In this document: positions 1 to 6,039 of the stretch, one piece after another
Numbering within the stretch: the first letter of the stretch is position 1
Layout: every line of letters starts with the position of its first letter
NCBI GenBank assembly: GCA_003354055.1
Contig: PIVQ01000370.1
Location: 1 to 7,070 of the forward strand
Source of the DNA: Desulfobacteraceae bacterium
Lineage (GTDB): Bacteria > Desulfobacterota > Desulfobacteria > Desulfobacterales > Desulfobacteraceae
DNA: 7,070 nucleotides
Direction: 5' to 3'
Translations under genes and position numbers: made by a program
Notes under the pieces: model-generated
Told to the model about the DNA's origin: nothing
Seen by the model: only the letters and a program-made list of their open reading frames with translations
Database searches by the model: none

Positions 1-368
1 ACTGTACTGTCTTGCCTCGGCCGGGTTTGAAAATGAAAAAGCAGGGTGCCCCCGCAATTCATCTCAAGGTTAAAATACCCTTTGGACAGATCAGAGCCAG
101 GCGTGAAAAAGAATTCAACACAAGAGTCTTTATAAACATCATCCTGATCTTCTGCCGCTGTCGCCCGAACATATCTGTCCTCAACCCGGAACATCAGGAA
201 TAGCGCCATATTATCATAGGCGATCTTCACCTCTACCTTTGGGAAATGATCCGGTTTGTTCCCCATATAGTGCCGGATCACTTCGGATGGAATATCTTTC
301 CACAGTCCCCCATCCCAGACTGAATTTTCAATGGGTAAGTTGTCTGTTTTTATTGCCTTGCAAATCAT
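1..368 (-). CDS. Carbohydrate-binding family 9-like protein, N-terminal part (gene runs off the left edge)
   Basis: The reverse strand from ATG at 368 reads 122 uninterrupted codons to the window edge, so the C-terminal part is missing. The protein has no signal peptide. It has the pattern of the CBM9-like (DOMON-like beta-sandwich) family: W18 and W23 near the start (SVWDGGLW, residues 16-23), KVEVKIAYDN (44-53), LFLMFRVED (57-65), the core VYKDSCVEFFFTP (78-90) and GYFNLEMNCGGTLL (97-110). Family members are usually about 200 residues or somewhat longer, so just over half is present. Such domains bind sugars in secreted xylanases, but the free-standing bacterial versions have no established role. 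The start lies 9 nt after the stop of the upstream diguanylate cyclase gene and in the same frame, with no good ribosome binding site, so translation may depend on coupling. The family call is from motif memory, fairly sure; the function is open. Confidence 0.75.
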   Translation of the reverse strand, partial: MICKAIKTDNLPIENSVWDGGLWKDIPSEVIRHYMGNKPDHFPKVEVKIAYDNMALFLMFRVEDRYVRATAAEDQDDVYKDSCVEFFFTPGSDLSKGYFNLEMNCGGTLLFHFQTRPRQDST

Positions 369-377
369 ATTTTTTTT

Positions 378-1544
378 TCAAATAGGAGGCTTTGATCTCC
401 GGACTAAAAATTTTGATATTTCATCTTTGGCTGTTTTTTCCATTTCTTTAAAAGACAATATCATACCAATATCATAATGATCCTCTCCAAATGCTTCAAC
501 CCTGACTATGGTACCGATGAGAAGAAGCGGAGCTGCATCCTCGGCGATTGGGATACTGACCTGTACCTTGGTCCCGATATCCAGTGACTCCTTGTTTTCA
601 AAAAGTATCCCTCCGATGGCAATATCCTTACTGGTACCTGTCTGCGTACTATTGCTGCTGAAACCTAAGTGTTTCACCTTTATTGCCCGGTTGAATTTAA
701 TCCGTAGAAAACGCCGTTTATCTTTTTTAAAAAGTGAAATACTGTCTTTTCCGGCTCCCTTGGCTCTGTAAAGGGCGCTGTCAGCCAGGTTTAACAGGTT
801 CTTTGCTTCTCCAGCATCCACTGGAAAGTTAGCAACACCTCCACTTACGGTTACCTGATGGCTTTCATCTCTTATTCTTATTGTCGTTTCCTTGATCTCT
901 TTGCGTAATCGTTCAGCCAATAAAAGGGCATTTATTTTATCTGTGTTCGGCATAAGAACTACAAACTCATCTCCGCCAAACCTGGTTTTAATATCACTGC
1001 CTCTCATTCCCTTTTCGATTGTGCCGGCGATAGTTTTTAAAACGACATCACCGGAATGATGACCCAGCGTATCATTAATTTCTTTAAAATCATCAATATC
1101 CAGAAAAAGAAGGGACAATTCTGTGTTATAGCGTTTTGCCAATGAAAGATGTTGATTCAGGACTTCCTTTAAATAGGTTCTATTGAAAAGACCTGTCAGC
1201 TTATCATGGGTGGAGTCTTCCATGACTTTCTCGTAGGCGTTTATCCCGACAAGTTTGTGATTGCTCAACGAATCTTCCGACCTGCAAAAAAAATCGCTGA
1301 TTGCCGTTATCAAGCTGACTTTCCGGTCCAAAGACTTGGAGATCTTATCCCGGTGTTCAATTATTTCTAACCAGATAATTTTTGCCTGACCGGGTTCAAA
1401 ATCAAGATCGGCAAGAATTTGGAGGATCTCTTGATACGCCACATCACCATTCTTTTTTGCAAGCATGTTAAATTCATATACAAACCGATCATCATCAGAT
1501 GAGGTGGTGATGCAATTTAGGACAGAAACTCTGAGTTCGCCCAT
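378..1544 (-). CDS. Diguanylate cyclase (GGDEF) with C-terminal PilZ domain
   Basis: A 388-residue soluble protein predicted to make cyclic di-GMP from two GTP. Residues 1-110 form a mostly helical N-terminal region without a recognised sensor fold. The GGDEF domain spans about 112-272, with DKLTGLFNR (114-122), the metal-binding and substrate segment DIDDFKEINDTLGHHSGD (149-166), the active-site GGDEF (190-194) and ALYRAKGAGKD (257-267). RGSD at 181-184 sits five residues before GGDEF and matches the RxxD inhibitory site, so product feedback is likely. A PilZ domain follows (about 276-385), with the RxxxR motif (RRFLR, 277-281) and DIAIGG (307-312); the usual (D/N)xSxxG has Ala in place of Ser. 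The protein therefore appears to make and also bind c-di-GMP. No membrane segments are seen. The start at 1544 is backed by a perfect AGGAGG five bases upstream. It is divergent from the TRAP operon and leads into the CBM9-like gene. Confidence 0.93.
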   Translation of the reverse strand: MGELRVSVLNCITTSSDDDRFVYEFNMLAKKNGDVAYQEILQILADLDFEPGQAKIIWLEIIEHRDKISKSLDRKVSLITAISDFFCRSEDSLSNHKLVGINAYEKVMEDSTHDKLTGLFNRTYLKEVLNQHLSLAKRYNTELSLLFLDIDDFKEINDTLGHHSGDVVLKTIAGTIEKGMRGSDIKTRFGGDEFVVLMPNTDKINALLLAERLRKEIKETTIRIRDESHQVTVSGGVANFPVDAGEAKNLLNLADSALYRAKGAGKDSISLFKKDKRRFLRIKFNRAIKVKHLGFSSNSTQTGTSKDIAIGGILFENKESLDIGTKVQVSIPIAEDAAPLLLIGTIVRVEAFGEDHYDIGMILSFKEMEKTAKDEISKFLVRRSKPPI

Positions 1545-1694
1545 GTTATCCTCCTCTTTTTTATATCGATGTTCTCAATATTATGAATCACAGTACCATG
1601 CCTATAGCCTTAAATGAATCAGGATAACAAAAGTTAAGAAAACGCCAGAAGGAGATTGAACACGATTTAATCTGCCTGAGTAATATATTCTTAG

Positions 1695-1704
1695 TAACAT
1701 GTTA
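1695..1704. repeat. Perfect 10-bp palindrome TAACATGTTA (possible operator)
   Basis: TAACATGTTA is its own reverse complement. It lies about 45 bp upstream of the candidate -35 box of dctP, where a dimeric activator could bind. No protein can be assigned to it from sequence alone. Confidence 0.35.
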
Positions 1705-1749
1705 TTGAGATTCCTTCAAACTATAAGCGAATAACTGGCGGCCCAAAGC

Positions 1750-1778
1750 TTGACTTAAAGGATGAGTTTGAATACATA
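1750..1778 (+). promoter_or_regulatory. Candidate sigma70 promoter of the TRAP operon
   Basis: TTGACT (1750-1755) matches five of six -35 consensus bases. It is followed by exactly 17 bp and TACATA (1773-1778), which matches only three of six -10 bases. A weak -10 box fits a promoter that needs an activator. The inverted repeat GACTTA (1752-1757) / TAAGTC (1777-1782) with a 19-bp gap brackets the promoter. The leader to the dctP start would be about 70 nt. This is a pattern match only. Confidence 0.4.
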
Positions 1779-1820
1779 AGTCGGGTTGAGTTCGGTTTAT
1801 TTTGTGAATGAATTTTTGAA

Positions 1821-1830
1821 AGCAATTGCT
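1821..1830. repeat. Perfect 10-bp palindrome AGCAATTGCT in the dctP leader
   Basis: AGCAATTGCT reads the same on both strands and lies between the candidate promoter and the dctP ribosome binding site, where a bound repressor could block transcription. TATAAG at 1830-1835 directly follows and resembles a -10 box, but has no partner -35 box at a proper distance. Confidence 0.35.
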
Positions 1831-1856
1831 ATAAGTCCCAAACCAAAGGAGGGGGC

Positions 1857-2855
1857 ATGAAAAAGACAAGAATATTAATCCTGGTAACTCTGACGCTGTC
1901 GCTGCTGACATTGTTGATGATCACCGGCCTTGCTGTAGCCAAAACCACAACCATCAAGCTGGGTGTCGTGACCAAGCCTGGTGCTGCCCAGAATATTGTG
2001 GCGGAGAAGTTCAAAGCGTTGCTGGAAGAGCGGTCGGACAATGCATACAAGGTTAAGATTTTTCATTCCGCATCCATTGGAAATGAAACGGAAATCCTTC
2101 AGCAGATCCAGATGGGCACCATTCACATGGGGGTGATCACGGGCGGGCCTTTTGATACCTTTGATCCCATTGTCAGGGTGATCAATTATCCGTTTTTGTT
2201 TAAGGATCATGCCCAGGCTGACCAGGTTCTGGACGGTCCCCTTGGAGATGAAATTTTAAAAAACCTGGAAACCTCCGGGTTCAAGGGGCTTTGTTATTCC
2301 GAAAACGGTTTCCGGAACCTGACTAATAACCGTTCGGCTGTTACCGGGCCGGATCAGGTAAAGGGATTGAAGATCAGGGTGATGTCCTCAGCCCTTCACA
2401 AGGCCATCTGGCAGAGTTTGGGGGCCAATCCTACGCCCATGCCCTGGCCCATTTATACGGAACTGGAGCAGGGGGTGATCGACGGTCAGGAAAATCCCCT
2501 CTGGGTCATGGAGGTTTATAAGTTCTATGAGATCCAGAAATATATGACCCTGACCCGCCATGTTTATTCTCCCCATATCAATGTGGCCTCTCTGAACTGG
2601 TTCAATAAACTGCCGGCAGCGGACCGGACCATGATTGAAACCGCTATCAAAGAGGCGGCAAAATTCCAGCGTCAGAGCAACCGGGATAAGAATGCCGGAC
2701 GTCTGGCCCTGCTTAAGGAAAAGGGGATGCAGGTGGTTGAAAATCCGGATGTGGCAGCCTTCCGTGATAAAGTGGCCGGGTTGAAAGAGATGGATCTTTA
2801 TTCAGATCCCAAGGTTCAGGCACTGCTGGTTAAAATTCTGGATGCTGTAAAATAG
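1857..2855 (+). CDS. dctP: TRAP transporter substrate-binding protein, DctP family
   Basis: A 332-residue periplasmic protein that captures an organic acid and hands it to the DctQM membrane complex. It starts with a Sec signal peptide: basic KK at 2-3, a long hydrophobic stretch to about residue 25, and a probable cut after AVA (26-28). The mature part has the TRAP DctP fold pattern: IKLGVV (33-38), ASIGNETEILQQIQMGTIHM (72-91), YPFLFKD (111-117), GFRNLTNN (151-158), GLKIRVM (170-176) and GVIDGQENP (206-214). R174 in KIRV is the position that in this family usually forms the salt bridge to the ligand carboxylate, so a carboxylate is the likely substrate; the exact compound cannot be told. 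The start has a strong AAAGGAGG a few bases upstream. It is the first gene of the dctPQM operon. Length is normal for the family and no damage is seen. Confidence 0.95.
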   Translation: MKKTRILILVTLTLSLLTLLMITGLAVAKTTTIKLGVVTKPGAAQNIVAEKFKALLEERSDNAYKVKIFHSASIGNETEILQQIQMGTIHMGVITGGPFDTFDPIVRVINYPFLFKDHAQADQVLDGPLGDEILKNLETSGFKGLCYSENGFRNLTNNRSAVTGPDQVKGLKIRVMSSALHKAIWQSLGANPTPMPWPIYTELEQGVIDGQENPLWVMEVYKFYEIQKYMTLTRHVYSPHINVASLNWFNKLPAADRTMIETAIKEAAKFQRQSNRDKNAGRLALLKEKGMQVVENPDVAAFRDKVAGLKEMDLYSDPKVQALLVKILDAVK

Positions 2856-2882
2856 CCGGGGTAGCCGGTTCAAGGAAGGTTC

Positions 2883-3380
2883 GTGGCCGTCCCAATGCTG
2901 GAATTTTTAAATAAAATAAGTTTTCGCCTGAACCGCTGGATTCAGACCTTTGTCTGTGCCATGGGTATCTCCATGGCCGTGATTGTCGCGGTTCAGGTAT
3001 TCTGCCGGTATGTCCTCAACCACTCTCTGTTCTGGTCCGAGGAACTGGCCCGGCTGATCCTGGTTTGGCTGACCTTTCTCGGGGCCACAGTGGCCTACTA
3101 TTATAAGGCGCATCCGGGGGTGGACGGCCTTTACAGGAGGCTGCCGGATAGATGGCAGAAAGGTGCCGCCCTGTTGGTTCATCTGGCGAGCCTGAGTCTT
3201 TTTGCTGTGATGATCTATAGCGGGTTTCAGTTTGCCTGGTTTGTCAGGCTCCAGATCACACCGGCCCTGAACCTTCCCAAATGGGTGATCATGGCTGTTG
3301 TGCCAGTGACAGGAATATTTTTTACTGTCCATTGTCTGACTTTTTTAGGGCAGACCTTAGGAAAGGATAAGGGAAAATGA
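2883..3380 (+). CDS. dctQ: TRAP transporter small membrane subunit, DctQ family
   Basis: A 165-residue protein with four predicted membrane helices (about 22-44, 53-74, 94-117 and 132-155). It shows the DctQ signature around helices 1-2: R42 in CRYVLN, W51, E53-E54, R57 and W62 with FLGA after it. DctQ partners with DctM in the ion-coupled transporter and is thought to scaffold the complex. The GTG start at 2883 is preferred over the ATG at 2895 because AAGGA (2872-2876) is six bases before the GTG, whereas it would be too far from the ATG. The gap from dctP is 27 bp and the end overlaps dctM by the four bases ATGA, so translation is probably coupled. Confidence 0.93.
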   Translation: MAVPMLEFLNKISFRLNRWIQTFVCAMGISMAVIVAVQVFCRYVLNHSLFWSEELARLILVWLTFLGATVAYYYKAHPGVDGLYRRLPDRWQKGAALLVHLASLSLFAVMIYSGFQFAWFVRLQITPALNLPKWVIMAVVPVTGIFFTVHCLTFLGQTLGKDKGK

Positions 3381-4657
3381 CCACTGAAATCCTAATCCTG
3401 ACCCTGTTCTTTCTGTTCATGATCAACACCCCCATTGCCATTGCAATCGGTACAGCGTCCCTGGTTGCCATCGCTATTCAGGGGGATTTTTCCCTGATGA
3501 TGGTGATCCAGCGCATGGTGGCAGGCACTGACTCTTTTCATCTCATGGCGGTTCCCCTGTTCATGTATGCGGGCACCATTATGGAAAAAGGAGGCATTTC
3601 CCAGCGGCTCATTGATTTTGCCAATGCCCTGACCGGCTGGCTGCCTGGGGGGCTTGCTGCCGTCTCCATTGTATCGGCTATGTTTTTTGCCGGCATTTCA
3701 GGATCTGCTGCCGCAGATGCCGCTGCGGTTGGGGCCGTGCTGATCCCGGCCATGAAACGATCCGGGTATCCGTCTGATTTTTCCGCCGCTGTCCAGGCGT
3801 CGGGCGGCTCTCTGGGGGTGGTGATTCCTCCATCTATTCCCATGATTATTTTTGGATTTCTAACCGGCGCCAGTATCAGCCGCCTGTTTGCGGCCGGGAT
3901 TTTGCCGGGTCTTCTTATCGGCATCTCCCTTATCGGTGTATCCACCCTCATTGCCTGGAAAAACGGGTATGCACCGGATACGGTATTTTCAATCAGCAAT
4001 ATTTTTAAGACATTTCGACGGGCCTTTTTGGCCCTGGGTGCGCCCATTATTATTCTGGGCGGGATATTGTTCGGGATTTTCACGGCAACGGAATCTGCTG
4101 CCGTGGCCGTGGTCTATGCCCTGTTTGTCTCCATGGCGGTGTACAGGAAAATCGGTATTAAAGACCTGTTTCCCATTTTCGGCCAGGCCAGTATTACGGC
4201 ATCCGTGGTCATGTTTATCATTGCCACGGCTTCGGTATTCTCCTGGATCGCGGCCATCGAAGATATCCCTGCCACCCTGGCAGGCAGTCTGCTGGGGATA
4301 ACGGATGATCCCACCCTGTTGCTCCTGCTGATCAATCTGGTGTTGCTGATTGCCGGTATATTTGTTGAAACCACAGCGGCTTTGATTCTTCTGGTCCCCA
4401 TGATCACGGCCATGATTCCTGCTCTGGGCATTGACCTGATCCAGCTTGGCGTCATTGTGGTGGCCAACCTGGCCATCGGCATGCTGACTCCGCCCATGGG
4501 TATCTGCCTGATCGTGTCTGCCTCCATTTCCGGGGACAGCATCGGGGCGGTGAGTCGGAGAGTGATTCCCTTTCTTCTGATCCTGCTTGTAGATCTTGCC
4601 ATCATCACCTTTTATCCGCCGTTGACCATGTGGCTGGCTGCTTTGGTGGGAACATAA
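3377..4657 (+). CDS. dctM: TRAP transporter large permease subunit, DctM family
   Basis: A 426-residue integral membrane protein with about a dozen hydrophobic segments, the channel that moves the substrate by sodium or proton symport. Family blocks are clear: FHLMAVPLFMYAG (54-66), GISGSAAADAAAVGA (106-120), the ASGGSLGVVIPPSIPM stretch (141-156), FTATESAAVAVVYAL (235-249), ETTAALILLVPM (331-342) and GMLTPPMG (368-375). The length is that of a stand-alone DctM; it is not fused to DctQ. The ATG overlaps the dctQ stop as ATGA. No terminator follows it, so the transcript may run on into the downstream spacer and the sensor-kinase genes. Confidence 0.96.
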   Translation: MTTEILILTLFFLFMINTPIAIAIGTASLVAIAIQGDFSLMMVIQRMVAGTDSFHLMAVPLFMYAGTIMEKGGISQRLIDFANALTGWLPGGLAAVSIVSAMFFAGISGSAAADAAAVGAVLIPAMKRSGYPSDFSAAVQASGGSLGVVIPPSIPMIIFGFLTGASISRLFAAGILPGLLIGISLIGVSTLIAWKNGYAPDTVFSISNIFKTFRRAFLALGAPIIILGGILFGIFTATESAAVAVVYALFVSMAVYRKIGIKDLFPIFGQASITASVVMFIIATASVFSWIAAIEDIPATLAGSLLGITDDPTLLLLLINLVLLIAGIFVETTAALILLVPMITAMIPALGIDLIQLGVIVVANLAIGMLTPPMGICLIVSASISGDSIGAVSRRVIPFLLILLVDLAIITFYPPLTMWLAALVGT

Positions 4658-4706
4658 ATTTACAACAGCAATCACTATAGACTCTGATAAACGATTAGAG
4701 GGGGCA

Positions 4707-4886
4707 ATGAGTCGTGATAGCGAGAGCAGTTATCAGCGAGAACAGCGAGAGCAGCAGGAGGAGAACCTTCGGTTGACAAAATATTCGTGGAAGCAGGTGT
4801 TGCCGGGCAAAAATAATTGGTGCACGAAGCGTTATAACTGTTCTCGCTGCTCGCGCTGTTCCAGCTGTTCTCGCTATTCCACATAG
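4707..4886 (+). CDS. Possible 59-residue small ORF spanning an inverted-repeat foldback
   Basis: An ORF from ATG 4707 to TAG 4884-4886, with a purine-rich ribosome-binding-like AGAGGGGG (4697-4704) just upstream. The N-terminal third is Gln/Glu/Arg/Ser-rich (SSYQREQREQQEEN, residues 7-20). The middle (LRLTKYSWKQVLPGKNNW, 21-38) looks like ordinary protein. The tail is Cys/Ser/Arg-rich (CSRCSRCSSCSR, 45-56) with four cysteines in 10 residues. The two odd ends are a direct result of the DNA: the 3' part is an imperfect reverse complement of the 5' part, so AGC-GAG-AAC type units become TGT-TCT-CGC. This argues that the composition need not reflect selection on a protein. I recognise no family and would not assign a function. 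It lies in the same direction between dctM and the kinase, 49 bp after dctM. It may be real, or only an open frame across a structured element. Confidence 0.3.
   Translation: MSRDSESSYQREQREQQEENLRLTKYSWKQVLPGKNNWCTKRYNCSRCSRCSSCSRYST
4717..4877. repeat. Foldback element of inverted 9-bp repeats (consensus AGCGAGAAC)
   Basis: The left arm (4719-4766) reads AGCGAGAGC, AGTTATC, AGCGAGAAC, AGCGAGAGC and a degenerate AGCAGGAGGAGAAC. The right arm (4831-4875), read on the minus strand, is five exact-length units: AGCGAGAAC, AGCTGGAAC, AGCGCGAGC, AGCGAGAAC, AGTTATAAC. The outer ends pair best: ATAGCGAGAGCAG (4717-4729) against ATAGCGAGAACAG from the other strand, 12 of 13. An inner CTTCG (4767-4771) / CGAAG (4825-4829) pair closes a loop of about 53 nt that contains the small palindrome TTGCCGGGCAA (4800-4810). 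An RNA copy could fold into a long imperfect hairpin. There is no T-run behind it, so it is not a standard terminator. It could be a miniature mobile or repeat-expansion element. Confidence 0.75.
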
Positions 4887-4995
4887 ACACCCCAATTGAG
4901 AATTACTGCTTACAATTTTGCACTGGCAATCCAGGGGGTTTGTTGGTAAGGTTAACGTCGTTGAGAATGATACAGACTGGGGGGATGAGCGGGGT
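4887..4995 (+). other. Spacer before the sensor kinase
   Basis: This 109-bp stretch separates the foldback element from the preferred kinase start. It is open in the kinase frame from a TTG at 4918, but those 26 residues have no PAS or signal character. TACAAT at 4911-4916 matches five of six -10 consensus bases, without a recognisable -35 box at 16-18 bp, so an independent promoter here is possible but unproven. Confidence 0.35.
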
Positions 4996-6039
4996 ATGGA
5001 TCCAATTGAACAGGCTGAAAAAATCATAGATGATACCTATATCAGGTATAAGACCATCTTTGAAAATACCGGGACCGCCACCATTCTTATCGAAGAAGAC
5101 ATGACCATTTCCATGGTCAATTCGGAACTATCCAGAATTTCAGGCATAGAAAAAGAACAGATCCAGGGCAAGATGAAATTTCCCGAACTCATTGCCGAGG
5201 CTGACCGGGCAAAGGTGATTGCCAATCATAATCTTCGTCGGGAAAACCCTGAACAGGCCCCGAGGAATTACCCCTGCAGGGTCGTGGTGGAAAACGAGGA
5301 CGTCAAAGAGTGCATCCTCACCGTTGCCCTGATTCAGGGCACCCGTCAGAGTGTGGCCTCCATTACCGATATTTCAAAACAGAAACATCTGGAGCGGGAG
5401 ATCGCCCGGATTTCCGAAGAAGAACGGCAGCAGATGGGTCAGGTCCTCCATGATGACTTAGGCTCTCATCTGGCCGGTGTTGAAGCCATGTCTTCGCTTC
5501 TTGCCGGTCGCCTTGAAAAGCAGGGACACAAAGACGCAAAACTTGCCGGTGAGATCCGGGAACTGGTGAACCAGGCCATTCAAAAGACTCGTGCCATGAT
5601 CCAGGGGCTGGTGCCGGTGAATCTTGCAGATACAGGATTCATGAATGCGGTGCTTCGGTATACCCGGGAGGTGCAAAAGGCCTTTGACCTCAACTGCCGG
5701 GTGACGGGACGGACGGAAAAGATCCGGTTTTCCAACGCCGCCGCCCTGACCCATGTCTACTATATCATCCGGGAGGCGGTGAACAATGCTGCCAAGCACG
5801 GGGATGCTGATGGGGTGGAAATCTGTTTTGAACAGGATGACACAGATATTGTGATAGACATCCGGGATGATGGTAAGGGGATGACGGATACGACGGAAAC
5901 TGCCCCGAGCCAGAAGGGGATCGGTCTCGTCATCATGCAGCACAGGGCGGATTTGATCGGTGCCCGGCTTGCGATAATTGATAACCCGTTAGGAGGGACC
6001 ATAGTTCGGTGCAGAATCAGAAAAAAATATTTATTGTAG
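4996..6039 (+). CDS. Soluble PAS-domain sensor histidine kinase (HisKA_3 / NarX-DegS type)
   Basis: A 347-residue cytoplasmic kinase from ATG 4996, with no membrane segment or signal peptide. A PAS domain occupies about residues 14-128 (FENTGTATILIEEDMTISMVN begins at 22; ASITDISKQK, 121-130, is the typical PAS end). A HisKA_3 dimerisation and phosphotransfer domain follows, with the phospho-acceptor H152 in EEERQQMGQVLHDDLGSHLA (141-160). The ATPase domain has the N-box REAVNNAAKHG (259-269), the G1 box DIRDDGKGM (288-296), the G2 box GIGLVIMQHRA (308-318) and the closing GGTIVRCRI (333-341). All catalytic motifs are intact. It should phosphorylate the regulator encoded next, with which it overlaps by 31 nt. 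Being soluble, it probably senses an internal signal such as a metabolite or redox cofactor through PAS. The start is my choice: an upstream TTG (4918) would add 26 unlikely residues. The ribosome binding site is only a G-rich stretch (4979-4994), so the start is less sure than the gene. Confidence 0.92.
   Translation: MDPIEQAEKIIDDTYIRYKTIFENTGTATILIEEDMTISMVNSELSRISGIEKEQIQGKMKFPELIAEADRAKVIANHNLRRENPEQAPRNYPCRVVVENEDVKECILTVALIQGTRQSVASITDISKQKHLEREIARISEEERQQMGQVLHDDLGSHLAGVEAMSSLLAGRLEKQGHKDAKLAGEIRELVNQAIQKTRAMIQGLVPVNLADTGFMNAVLRYTREVQKAFDLNCRVTGRTEKIRFSNAAALTHVYYIIREAVNNAAKHGDADGVEICFEQDDTDIVIDIRDDGKGMTDTTETAPSQKGIGLVIMQHRADLIGARLAIIDNPLGGTIVRCRIRKKYLL
5991..5997 (+). promoter_or_regulatory. 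Ribosome binding site that fixes the GTG start of the response regulator
   Basis: AGGAGGG lies inside the kinase gene, 11 bases before GTG 6009. In the regulator frame a TAA at 5982-5984 stops any upstream extension and no other start codon lies between, so this site and the GTG belong together. The spacing is longer than ideal, which fits translation coupled to the kinase. Confidence 0.6.

Larger units (their letters stand above)
1545..1856. other. Divergent intergenic region between the GGDEF-PilZ gene and the TRAP operon
   Basis: This 312-bp, AT-rich stretch has no plausible gene on either strand. It must hold the promoters for both directions. On the plus strand there is a TTGACT-N17-TACATA promoter candidate, two perfect 10-bp palindromes and a repeated ATAAGTC (1776-1782 and 1831-1837, 55 bp apart). 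On the minus strand the best promoter candidate is weak (TTGTTA, 18 bp, TATAGG, in the reverse complement of roughly 1600-1640). No intrinsic terminator is needed, and none is seen. Confidence 0.7.

Noticed and set aside
12..203. 63-codon plus-strand ORF at the left edge
   Set aside because: It lies antisense to the CBM9-like coding sequence, which has clear family motifs; the plus-strand product has no recognisable features.
1736..1751. Sigma54 -24/-12 promoter before dctP (TGGCGGCCCAAAGCTT)
   Set aside because: The GG and GC are one base too close and the -12 element reads AAGC rather than TTGC. No sigma54 activator is encoded nearby.
3538..4675. Long antisense ORFs under dctM (for example 3538-4083, 3989-4675, 4114-4608)
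   Set aside because: These are shadows of the hydrophobic dctM coding sequence in a moderately GC-rich region, with basic, low-complexity products and no conserved motifs.
4719..4875. CRISPR array or transposon ends
   Set aside because: The units are 9 bp, contiguous and in inverted arms without spacers. No target-site duplication or transposase is visible at the borders.
4918..4995. N-terminal extension of the sensor kinase from TTG 4918
   Set aside because: The extra 26 residues carry no domain or signal features, TTG is a poor start, no good ribosome binding site precedes it, and the protein from ATG 4996 begins naturally just before the PAS domain.
4675..5027. Minus-strand Ser/Asn-rich and Ser/Leu-rich ORFs over the foldback
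   Set aside because: Their unusual composition is the antisense reading of the same repeats, and one overlaps the kinase gene; no ribosome binding site or family pattern supports them.
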